Assembly (NCBI GenBank): GCA_017347445.1
Contig: AP021856.1
Location: 2,612,613-2,676,612 of the forward strand
Reading direction: 5' to 3'
DNA: 64,000 nt
Source of the DNA: Candidatus Brocadia pituitae
GTDB lineage: Bacteria; Planctomycetota; Brocadiia; Brocadiales; Brocadiaceae
Shown here piece after piece: positions 8,227 through 15,276 of the stretch (its first letter is position 1; every line of letters starts with the position of its first letter). The position numbers and the translations under genes are program-made. The notes beneath the pieces were generated by a model. That model was not told where the DNA came from. It worked only from the letters and a program-made list of their open reading frames with translations, and made no database searches.

Positions 8227-8499
8227 TTACTCTTGAGAAGCCGTAGTTGCATGGCTCTCTGTTGTATTATAATTACACGTTTTACAATCTACTGCGATCC
8301 CCTTTTTTTTCTTTTCTTTTAATGCAAGACGAAGTTTTGATATCTGTCCGGCGTCACTGTTGCGTTCTCTTTGCAATGTTAATAATTTGACGCGAATATT
8401 CCTTGTCCTTTTAATGCTGGGACACTTCGTTTTGATCATTCCCACAGGACAAATGCTTACAACCTTCTTTTTGTTTATCTTTTTTTTCATATTTCCCAT
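8227..8499 (-). CDS. Small basic protein of unknown function downstream of rnc
   Basis: 90 residues from the ATG at 8499, chosen because AAAGGAAG lies about 9 nt upstream. A TTG at 8520 would add seven residues. It is very lysine-rich (KKKINKKK, ALKEKKKK) with four cysteines, two of them in a DCKTC motif near the C-terminus. No membrane segment is visible. It immediately follows rnc on the same strand (gap about 20 nt), so it is probably co-transcribed with the NYN and RNase III genes. Basic charge and neighbours suggest nucleic-acid binding. That is inference, and I do not recognise the family. Confidence 0.5.
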   Translation of the reverse strand: MGNMKKKINKKKVVSICPVGMIKTKCPSIKRTRNIRVKLLTLQRERNSDAGQISKLRLALKEKKKKGIAVDCKTCNYNTTESHATTASQE

Positions 8500-8520
8500 T
8501 CCAAAAACTTCCTTTCTCAA

Positions 8521-9273
8521 TTAATTGCAAGATTTATTGTTTATTTCGTGAATTTCATGAGTTGTATCATCAGGGATGAGCATCTTCAAGGTTTCTTTTG
8601 CTGCAAATTGTTCCGCTTCTTTTTTGCTTTTGCCCCATCCTCTGCCATATTCGTTGCCTTTTATTAACACACTTACTTCAAATGATTTCCCGTGATCTGG
8701 TCCAACTTGTTGTAATACCCGGTAGACTGGCGTAACGCCATGTTCTTTCTGGCTATGCTGTTGAAGAATAGATTTATAATTTTTTTCGTGTTGATTTTTG
8801 CAAACAATATCTATCTCTTTCTTTAAATATTTTACCGTAAAATTATATGCCGGCTCAAGACCGCCATCGAGGTAGATTGCGGCAATAATAGCTTCAAACA
8901 CATTCGCAAGTAAAGACTTGGGGAGGAAATTCCTATCATTTAAACCCCGTCCCACGGTAAGAAAATCTTTTAATTGCGCCTCGAGACTGACTTTCGCAAG
9001 TGTCGTTTGACTTACTACCACCGATTTTATCTTTGTTAATTCACCTTCACTGTTGTGAGGTAATGTTTTGTAAAGATAGTCGGAAATAATCATCCCTAAT
9101 ATGGCATCACCTAAAAATTCTAATCGTTCATTAGAAAAATTATTTTCCAGTTTACAGGATGTATGAGTAAGCGCCTTTTCAAGCACCTCGGTATTGTTGA
9201 AAAAATATCCTATGATAAATTGACACTCACTAAGTTTTTCAGGATTTATACGATTATTCGTTTGAAGTATCAT
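8521..9273 (-). CDS. rnc: Ribonuclease III
   Basis: 250-residue cytosolic endonuclease that cuts double-stranded RNA in rRNA and mRNA processing. The RNase III signature NERLEFLGDAILG is near residue 47, and the second metal-binding region (NVFEAIIAAIYLDGG) is present, so the acidic active site looks intact. A double-stranded-RNA-binding domain follows from about residue 160 (YKSILQQHSQ, FEVSVLIKG, SKKEAEQFAAKETL). Length is slightly above the usual 220-230 because of a short polar C-terminal tail. The start lies 20 nt inside the upstream NYN-domain gene, so the two nuclease genes are translationally coupled. Confidence 0.95.
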   Translation of the reverse strand: MILQTNNRINPEKLSECQFIIGYFFNNTEVLEKALTHTSCKLENNFSNERLEFLGDAILGMIISDYLYKTLPHNSEGELTKIKSVVVSQTTLAKVSLEAQLKDFLTVGRGLNDRNFLPKSLLANVFEAIIAAIYLDGGLEPAYNFTVKYLKKEIDIVCKNQHEKNYKSILQQHSQKEHGVTPVYRVLQQVGPDHGKSFEVSVLIKGNEYGRGWGKSKKEAEQFAAKETLKMLIPDDTTHEIHEINNKSCN

Positions 9274-9790
9274 TTTTTTGAAACTTCTTTTCCTTAAATA
9301 ACATCGACTCTTCTATCGCCGTGTATTGGGTGGCGGCATCAATAAGCTCAACGGCCGTGCTCCGTCTAAATGAAACAACCTCCACCCGACAACCATGCGC
9401 TTTTAGCATTTCTACAAGGGGCGCAAAATCACCGTCACCGCTTACTAATACAACGGTATCTAGCTTTGGAGCTATTGCAATTGAGTCAATCGCAATACCC
9501 ATGTCCCAGTCCCCTTTTGCCGTTCCATCGGGTCTTAGCCGAAGTTCCTTCGATTTGATTTCGTATCCTAATCGGCTTAATGCATCGGTAAAGCTTGATT
9601 GGTCCACATCAGGTTTTTGCACCACATACGCAATTGCACGAATAAGATTTCTATCACCTACAATTTCTAATAAAAGCTTACTGTAATCAATCTTTGATTG
9701 GTGCAACGCCTTTGCTGAATAAAACATATTTTGGACATCAACAAATATTCCAATCCTTTGCTGAGATCCTTTGATTCGTCCACCTACCAT
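9254..9790 (-). CDS. NYN-domain (LabA/DUF88-type) putative ribonuclease
   Basis: 178 residues. PIN-like NYN fold: an N-terminal strand IGIFVDVQNMFYSA with the first acidic and Asn residues, DWDMGIAIDSIAI in the middle, and VLVSGDGDFAPLVEML near residue 115. These are the metal-binding acidic positions of the LabA/DUF88 group. The start is backed by AGGAAG 6 nt upstream. Family members are predicted or demonstrated RNases in various systems. The 20-nt overlap with rnc strongly suggests joint RNA processing or decay. The C-terminal tail (LFKEKKFQKN) is basic and may contact RNA. The exact substrate is unknown. Confidence 0.85.
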   Translation of the reverse strand: MVGGRIKGSQQRIGIFVDVQNMFYSAKALHQSKIDYSKLLLEIVGDRNLIRAIAYVVQKPDVDQSSFTDALSRLGYEIKSKELRLRPDGTAKGDWDMGIAIDSIAIAPKLDTVVLVSGDGDFAPLVEMLKAHGCRVEVVSFRRSTAVELIDAATQYTAIEESMLFKEKKFQKNDTSNE

Positions 9791-9888
9791 GTATATCTTC
9801 CTTTCTCATAAATACTTAATACCTGAAGAATACATAATAAATAATATCAGTACCTAACTCATAAATAATGTTGAATATAGCAGACAAC

Positions 9889-10010
9889 AACACAAACTAG
9901 GTAGGTTAAGTAAAAATACCCTGTCACTTCAAAGAACGAAAGATAGGTATAACAAATATCGTCATAACCTACCTTTTTACAAAATATTATGGCAACTATA
10001 ACACAAACTA
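9889..10010. repeat. Short direct and inverted repeats in the NYN-pheA gap
   Basis: The 11-mer AACACAAACTA occurs at 9889-9899 and again at 10000-10010. Between the copies GGTAGGTT (9900-9907) and AACCTACC (9966-9973) form an 8-bp inverted repeat. The region is AT-rich and separates the divergent NYN and pheA genes. The repeats may be regulatory or a small decayed mobile element. No gene was supported in 9791-10186. Confidence 0.35.
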
Positions 10011-10071
10011 CCCATTATTTTAACAACCTTTTATTCACAGTCAATCAAAAAACTGAAATAAGTTAATTTCA

Positions 10072-10100
10072 TTGACTCTTGCGGGAAATTTTGATAAATT
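10072..10100 (+). promoter_or_regulatory. Putative sigma-70 promoter for pheA
   Basis: TTGACT (10072-10077), exactly 17 nt, TAAATT (10095-10100). The pheA ATG lies 86 nt beyond. The same hexamers with the same spacing occur upstream of the radical SAM gene at 35249. Confidence 0.5.
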
Positions 10101-10186
10101 TAAGGATCAGGGAATAAATATAAATGCTTTGTTGGCAATAACTAAAAATAAAAAGAAGAAAGCACAGGAATTGGCTGAGATTTGCT

Positions 10187-11269
10187 ATGGATATAGCCCA
10201 ATTACGGAAGGAAATTGATGGTTTGGATTCAAAAATCGTAGAACTCCTCAATGAAAGAGCTAAAATCGTTTTAAAGATCGGTGAAATAAAAAAACAAAAC
10301 CGTGCTCAGGTATATGTTCCAAACCGTGAACGAGAAGTTTACTTGCGGATTACATCGCAAAACAAAGGCCCCCTAACGAACGACTGCTTAATGGCAGTTT
10401 ATCGTGAGTTAATGGCTGGCTCCCTCGTACTGGAAAAGGCCATAAAAGTATCGTATCTTGGACCTGAGGGTACGTTTAGTTATTATGCTGCCAGACAAAA
10501 GTTCGGCTCGTCCGTGGAGTACGTTCCACTCAGGGGTATCGATGATGTTTTCCGTGATATAGCAAACGGGAGAAGTGATTATGGGATTGTGCCGGTTGAG
10601 AATTCTACCGAGGGTGGCATCCGGGAGACATTAAACCTGTTTGTAGAGTTTGATGTGAAGGTATGCGCAGAGATCATCTTTCCCATTCATCATAATTTAA
10701 TGGCAAATTGCAAAAAAGAAGAGATTAAAAAAGTTTATTCCAAATTACAGATTTTATCTCAATGCAGAAATTGGTTGGCATGCAATCTTCCCCACGCAGA
10801 ATTGATAGAAGTCAGTAGCAGCGCTGAGGCCGCCCGTATTTTTGAAAAAACATCACAGCTTGCGGCAGAAGGGCAATATTGCGCAATAATCGCTAATGCT
10901 GAAATAGCACAACAGTATGGACTCAACATCCTGTTCCGCAACATTGAAGACAATTCAAATAATGTAACAAGGTTTTTTGTCCTAAGCAAAGAATACGGTG
11001 CGCCGGGCGAAAAGGACAGGACGGCGGTGATGTGCTATACCAAAAATCGTCCCGGGGCATTACTGGAAATACTAGAACCTTTTAGAACCTATAATATCAA
11101 TCTTACCAATATTGAATCATTACCCACGAGAAAAAAGGCGTGGGAATATTGTTTTTACCTTGATTTTGAAGGCCATGTAGCAAACGCATCCGTCCAAAAT
11201 GCGCTTGAAGAAGTTTTCAAAAAGTGTTCAGATATGAAGATATTGGGATCATTCCCAAAGTGTGATTGA
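10187..11269 (+). CDS. pheA: Bifunctional chorismate mutase / prephenate dehydratase (P-protein)
   Basis: 360-residue cytosolic enzyme converting chorismate to prephenate and then to phenylpyruvate for phenylalanine synthesis. Residues ~1-85 are an AroQ-type chorismate mutase (LRKEIDGLDSKIVELLNER). Residues ~88-265 are the dehydratase domain (YLGPEGTFS, VPVENSTEGG, and the catalytic NVTRFFV motif). Residues ~275-350 are an ACT domain (NRPGALLEIL, NIESLPT) that binds phenylalanine for feedback control. In the effector motif the common ESRP reads ESLP. Domain order and length are typical. tpiA follows 20 nt later. Confidence 0.95.
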   Translation: MDIAQLRKEIDGLDSKIVELLNERAKIVLKIGEIKKQNRAQVYVPNREREVYLRITSQNKGPLTNDCLMAVYRELMAGSLVLEKAIKVSYLGPEGTFSYYAARQKFGSSVEYVPLRGIDDVFRDIANGRSDYGIVPVENSTEGGIRETLNLFVEFDVKVCAEIIFPIHHNLMANCKKEEIKKVYSKLQILSQCRNWLACNLPHAELIEVSSSAEAARIFEKTSQLAAEGQYCAIIANAEIAQQYGLNILFRNIEDNSNNVTRFFVLSKEYGAPGEKDRTAVMCYTKNRPGALLEILEPFRTYNINLTNIESLPTRKKAWEYCFYLDFEGHVANASVQNALEEVFKKCSDMKILGSFPKCD

Positions 11270-11289
11270 GGATATGACCGCCTGAGACC

Positions 11290-12054
11290 ATGATAAAGAA
11301 ACCTTTCGTGATGGGAAATTGGAAGATGAATCTTACCCTTAATCAAGGAAGGGAATATGCCGGGGTATTGAAAAACAGATTGCAGGGGCGGAGTGAGATA
11401 CGCTGTGGAATATGTCCTCCTTTTGTCTTTCTGCAAGAGATTTGCGAGATACTGAAAGGTTCCTCTGTCTGCGTAGCTGCACAGAATATTCACTGTGAAA
11501 AAAACGGGGCGTATACGGGCGAGGTTTCAGCTCTGATGGTAAAAGAAGTCGGTTGTACGCATGTGTTAATAGGTCATTCTGAGCGGAGACATATTTTCCA
11601 TGAAACCGATGCCTTTATTAATGCCAAAATAAAGACTGCTTTATCGGTAAATTTACTACCAATTTTTTGTATCGGAGAAACATTAGAGGAGAGGGAGGCG
11701 GGAAGAACAGAAGAGGTAATTCAAAATCAGTTAAAGGGAGGATTGCGTGACATCCGTGCCGATCAACTCAAAGAACTTGTGATTGCCTATGAACCGGTAT
11801 GGGCCATCGGTACGGGGAAGACCGCTTTCCCTGGGCAGGCAAATGAAGTTCACGGGTTTATCAGAAATATCGTTACCGGGGAATACACTGAAAATCTTGC
11901 CCGGAACTTATACCTCTTGTACGGCGGGAGCGTTAAGGCAGAAAATGCAAAAGAGCTCATGACCCAGCCAGAGATTAACGGGCTTCTGGTGGGTGGCGCA
12001 AGTATTCAGTTTGAATCGTTTTTTAAAATTATTGAGGCAGTCTCACAGGATTAA
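11290..12054 (+). CDS. tpiA: Triose-phosphate isomerase
   Basis: 254-residue glycolytic and gluconeogenic enzyme interconverting dihydroxyacetone phosphate and glyceraldehyde 3-phosphate. Full set of hallmarks: GNWKMN with the active-site Asn and Lys, the catalytic His in IGHSERR, the catalytic Glu in AYEPVWAIGTG (flexible loop after it), and phosphate-binding YGGSV and LVGGAS. Length is standard. It starts 20 nt after pheA and is followed within 40 nt by secG, a common tpiA-secG order. The start ATG encodes MIKKPFVMGNWKMN, as usual for the family. Confidence 0.97.
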   Translation: MIKKPFVMGNWKMNLTLNQGREYAGVLKNRLQGRSEIRCGICPPFVFLQEICEILKGSSVCVAAQNIHCEKNGAYTGEVSALMVKEVGCTHVLIGHSERRHIFHETDAFINAKIKTALSVNLLPIFCIGETLEEREAGRTEEVIQNQLKGGLRDIRADQLKELVIAYEPVWAIGTGKTAFPGQANEVHGFIRNIVTGEYTENLARNLYLLYGGSVKAENAKELMTQPEINGLLVGGASIQFESFFKIIEAVSQD

Positions 12055-12091
12055 TTTTTTGTTTATCGTTTTTTCATAATTGGAGAATTAC

Positions 12092-12688
12092 ATGGTAAAG
12101 GCGGAAAAGGCATTTAAATGGGGAATTGCAATTATTGTTATCTTTGGAATATTAAATGCATTCTATTTTTTTAATTTAATCATTGCTTTCAAGATTGTAT
12201 TGCCGATTTTATGCGTGTTTATGATCGGGTCTATTTTATTACAATCCGGAAAAGGGGGAGGACTGGCGGCGATTGGTGGTTTGGGAGATCAATCTGCCTT
12301 TGGTACAAGAACAAGCACCTTTTTGACGAAAGTTACCTATCTGATAGGCGCCGCATTTATTGTTGCCACCGTCTTTTTGTTTAAGTTGTCCATTGCTACC
12401 CACATGATGCATACGATGGTTACTCAGGAAATTCCTGGAGCGCAGCATACGCATAATCATCCCGTGCCTGAAGCGCAGCATGTACACGATGAAAACTGTG
12501 CTCATTCAGAGGAAAAAGCGGGTAGCCCAGCCAATATTGGAATGCAGGCAATTGAAGAAAAACCTTTACACAGCGCGGTACAGGAAAATCCCCATAAAAC
12601 AGACGCCAAGGAAGAAGTTCCTCAGGAGAAGACAATGGGTATGAACCCTGTTCGGGAAGAAAAAAAGGCAGCAGAGGGTACGAAATAG
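12092..12688 (+). CDS. secG: SecG protein-export subunit with His-rich C-terminal extension
   Basis: 198 residues from ATG 12092, chosen for GGAG 6 nt upstream (a TTG at 12080 is in frame). The core is recognisable as SecG of the SecYEG translocon: a membrane helix, then the conserved LLQSGKGGGLAAIGG, GDQSAFGTRTSTFLTKVTYL, and a second conserved helix. An extra hydrophobic stretch precedes the core. From ~residue 108 a hydrophilic ~90-residue tail follows, with His clusters (HTHNHP, QHVHDENCAHSE) and then a Glu/Lys-rich end. The tail is unusual for SecG and could bind metal ions. It is probably periplasmic or cytosolic depending on topology, which I cannot settle. It sits directly after tpiA. 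Confidence 0.88.
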   Translation: MVKAEKAFKWGIAIIVIFGILNAFYFFNLIIAFKIVLPILCVFMIGSILLQSGKGGGLAAIGGLGDQSAFGTRTSTFLTKVTYLIGAAFIVATVFLFKLSIATHMMHTMVTQEIPGAQHTHNHPVPEAQHVHDENCAHSEEKAGSPANIGMQAIEEKPLHSAVQENPHKTDAKEEVPQEKTMGMNPVREEKKAAEGTK

Positions 12689-12765
12689 TCCTTCAGCGAA
12701 GTGAATAAAGAAGCGGGTAGAAATTGAGATAAATATTTGGACAACGCAAGGATTTGGTGACTTTG

Positions 12766-13650
12766 ATGCTCAAGAGCATGACGGGATTTGGAATTGCAGA
12801 ATATAAGGATACGGAACGTTCGCTTCGTGTGGAATTGCGTTCGGTAAATAACCGGTTCCTGAAGATAGACTCACGACTACCGGACATATTGCAGGCATTT
12901 GAGAGCAAGATTGAGCGCTCCGTTCGGGAAAAGATCAATCGGGGTACCGTCCTGCTAAATGTAAATTATCAATCGCTTCTGCAGGAGTCTGAGTATGCTT
13001 TGAATTCGGGCAGGTTAAAAGAATATTATCGCCTGTTAAGCGATGTGAAAAAAGAGATAGGCTCACGGGAGAAAATATCGGTCAATACCTTAACCATGCT
13101 TCCCGGAGTACTGCAAAAAAACAAAAATAATCATGAGAATACCGACGTCCTGCTATCCCTATGTATTTCTCTGGTAGACGAGGCCCTTATGAAGATGCTG
13201 CAAATGAGAGAGATAGAAGGCAAACATCTTGCAGAGGATATTGAACAGAGAAAAACAGGCATCCTTGCAATGCTTGATAAAATTGAAATGCGGGCGCCTG
13301 TGGTAGTCCAGGAATATAGCAAGCGGTTGCAAAGCAGGATTGCCACACTCTTGGCTGGAACGAATATAGAACTGGCCGACAGCAACCTCTGTCGTGAAAT
13401 TGCCCTCTTTGCAGAACGGTGCGATATTAGTGAAGAGATAAGTCGCCTGAAGAGCCACTTGTATCAACTGCAGGAAACGATCAATCTGAACGAGCCTGTA
13501 GGGAGAAAACTCGATTTTATTGTTCAAGAGATGTTCCGTGAAACGAATACCATGTGCTCAAAGGCAAATGATAGTGTCATGTTGAAGGATTTGGTAGAGG
13601 CAAAAACGGAGATAGAAAAAATTCGGGAGCAGATATTTAATATTGAATAG
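12766..13650 (+). CDS. yicC: YicC-family endoribonuclease
   Basis: 294 residues from ATG 12766, giving MLKSMTGFGIAE, the usual YicC N-terminus. In-frame TTG/GTG codons lie upstream and AAGGA is at 12748-12752, so a start a few codons earlier is possible. YicC N-terminal features are present (ELRSVNNRFLKID, NRGTVLLNV). The C-terminal DUF1732 region is also present (LAERCDISEEISRLKSHL, GRKLDFIVQEMFRETNTMCSKA). Known members are stationary-phase factors with RNase activity. Followed by gmk, a very common yicC-gmk arrangement. Confidence 0.93.
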   Translation: MLKSMTGFGIAEYKDTERSLRVELRSVNNRFLKIDSRLPDILQAFESKIERSVREKINRGTVLLNVNYQSLLQESEYALNSGRLKEYYRLLSDVKKEIGSREKISVNTLTMLPGVLQKNKNNHENTDVLLSLCISLVDEALMKMLQMREIEGKHLAEDIEQRKTGILAMLDKIEMRAPVVVQEYSKRLQSRIATLLAGTNIELADSNLCREIALFAERCDISEEISRLKSHLYQLQETINLNEPVGRKLDFIVQEMFRETNTMCSKANDSVMLKDLVEAKTEIEKIREQIFNIE

Positions 13651-13689
13651 ATGGTATGAAATATTTCGTTTTTTAGAGTGCCTGGCGCT

Positions 13690-14235
13690 ATGGGAAAGTT
13701 GGTGATTATTTCAGGACCGTCTGGATCGGGTAAGACAACGGTGTGCCATCTGCTCGCAAAAGAGCCGTGTGTCAGGAAGTCAATATCGGTTACGACTCGC
13801 TTACCCAGATACAATGAGAAAAATGGAGAAGCATACCATTTTGTATCAAAAGATGCATTCGAGGAAATGATACGGAATGGTGAATTGGCAGAACATGCGG
13901 AATATTGTGGGCATTCTTATGGGACACCGGTAAAGGCCCTGAAAGAGGCGCTTGGGAAAGAAGGTTTCTATTTACTCGAAATTGAGGTGCAGGGGGCATT
14001 GCACATTATGGAAAAGTTCCCGGAGACCATATCGATATTTTTACTGCCGCCTGACAAAAAAACACTGGGCCAGCGCCTGACGCAGAGAAATACCAACAGA
14101 GAACAGGATATGGAACTTCGCTTAAAAATTGCTGATAAAGAATTGGAATATAAAGACCGGTACAACTACTGTGTCGTGAATGATGATTTAGCGGTAACGG
14201 TAAATACGATCCGTAAAATACTCAATCTGGCGTGA
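13690..14235 (+). CDS. gmk: Guanylate kinase
   Basis: 181 residues phosphorylating GMP to GDP. ATG 13690 gives the typical MGKLVIISGPSGSGKTT with the P-loop. A GTG at 13678 would add four residues. GMP-binding and lid segments are visible: TTRLPRYNEKNGEAYHFVS, YGTPVKAL, LLEIEVQGALHIM, and QRLTQRNTN in the lid. Length is slightly below the common 200-207, with a short C-terminus (VNTIRKILNLA). The stop overlaps the region of the next start, indicating tight coupling with coaC. Confidence 0.95.
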   Translation: MGKLVIISGPSGSGKTTVCHLLAKEPCVRKSISVTTRLPRYNEKNGEAYHFVSKDAFEEMIRNGELAEHAEYCGHSYGTPVKALKEALGKEGFYLLEIEVQGALHIMEKFPETISIFLLPPDKKTLGQRLTQRNTNREQDMELRLKIADKELEYKDRYNYCVVNDDLAVTVNTIRKILNLA

Positions 14236-14237
14236 TC

Positions 14238-14789
14238 ATGTCCTACCATATTGTCCTGGGAGTTACGGGAAGCATTGCTGCGTATAAGGCTGTTGAGCTT
14301 GTCTCGTATCTGACGAAACAAGGAAACCGGGTTATGGTGATCATGACATCCTCAGCCCAGCGTTTTGTTAATCCCGTAACGTTCCGTTCCATTTCCCATA
14401 ATCGAGTCGTGACAGATATCTTTGTTGATAATGAGAATTACGACCCGAATCATGTGTCTCTGGCTGAACGAGCCGATTTGCTGGTAATTGCACCCGCCAC
14501 CGCTAATTTTATCGGCAAGGTTGCATCAGGCATTGCAGATGACGCATTGACCTGCACGGTTATGGCGGCACGATCGCCGGTTATTATCGCCCCAGCGATG
14601 AATGATAGTATGTATGTGAACCCCATCGTACAGGAGAATATACAGAAGCTGACACATCATGGGTACCGGATTATTGAGCCTGAAGAGGGCCGGTTGTGTA
14701 CGGGGCGTACTGGAAAAGGGAGATTGGCAGCCGTTGAGAAGATTGTAGAAGTAATTGAGGAAGAGCTGAACAAGGTGAGGAACCGGTGA
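14238..14789 (+). CDS. coaC: Phosphopantothenoylcysteine decarboxylase (CoaC-only flavoprotein)
   Basis: 183 residues from ATG 14238 ([18 protein letters not shown]); a GTG at 14232 would add two. FMN-binding flavoprotein of the HFCD family that decarboxylates 4'-phospho-N-pantothenoylcysteine in CoA synthesis. Motifs: VTGSIAAYK, the active-site His in [20 protein letters not shown], the substrate-binding PAMNDSMY, and the C-terminal flap Cys region ([13 protein letters not shown]). The CoaB synthetase half normally fused in bacterial CoaBC proteins is absent: the frame ends after the decarboxylase, and dut follows with a 4-nt overlap. CoaB must be encoded elsewhere. Confidence 0.88.
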   Translation: MSYHIVLGVTGSIAAYKAVELVSYLTKQGNRVMVIMTSSAQRFVNPVTFRSISHNRVVTDIFVDNENYDPNHVSLAERADLLVIAPATANFIGKVASGIADDALTCTVMAARSPVIIAPAMNDSMYVNPIVQENIQKLTHHGYRIIEPEEGRLCTGRTGKGRLAAVEKIVEVIEEELNKVRNR

Positions 14790-15235
14790 ATACGTTGAAA
14801 ATAAAGGTAATGAGAAAGCAGGGATGTGAGGATTTGCCACTGCCCCAGTACATGAGTGAAGCTGCAAGTGGTATGGATTTATATGCGGCTGTGGATGCGT
14901 CGGTTTTAATAGAGCGAGGTGAAATTAAGCTGGTGCCTACCGGTATCCATATTGAGGTGCCGCGGGGATATGAGGCGCAGGTGAGGCCGAGAAGCGGCCT
15001 GGCACTGAAACACGGGCTGACGCTCGTAAACACTCCGGGCACCATTGATAGCGACTATCGTGGAGAAATCGGGATTATCCTCTGCAATCTCGGGAAAGAG
15101 AAGTTTACCGTTGAACGGGGGATGCGGATCGCGCAACTGGTGATCCAGCCGGTAACCAGGGCAGAATTAGTCGAGGTTGAGAGGCTGGAAGAATCTCCTC
15201 GCGGGACAGGTGGTTTTGGTCATACCGGACATTAA
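14786..15235 (+). CDS. dut: Deoxyuridine 5'-triphosphate nucleotidohydrolase
   Basis: 149 residues; a trimeric dUTPase hydrolysing dUTP to dUMP and PPi. GTG start at 14786 overlaps the coaC stop by 4 nt and is preceded by GAGG. All five family motifs are present: [48 protein letters not shown], and the Gly-rich C-terminal [10 protein letters not shown] that closes the active site. Length is normal. Confidence 0.95.
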   Translation: MNTLKIKVMRKQGCEDLPLPQYMSEAASGMDLYAAVDASVLIERGEIKLVPTGIHIEVPRGYEAQVRPRSGLALKHGLTLVNTPGTIDSDYRGEIGIILCNLGKEKFTVERGMRIAQLVIQPVTRAELVEVERLEESPRGTGGFGHTGH

Positions 15236-15276
15236 ATTGGCATTGAATTATTTTTCCCGTTCTCAGAAGGAATCAT

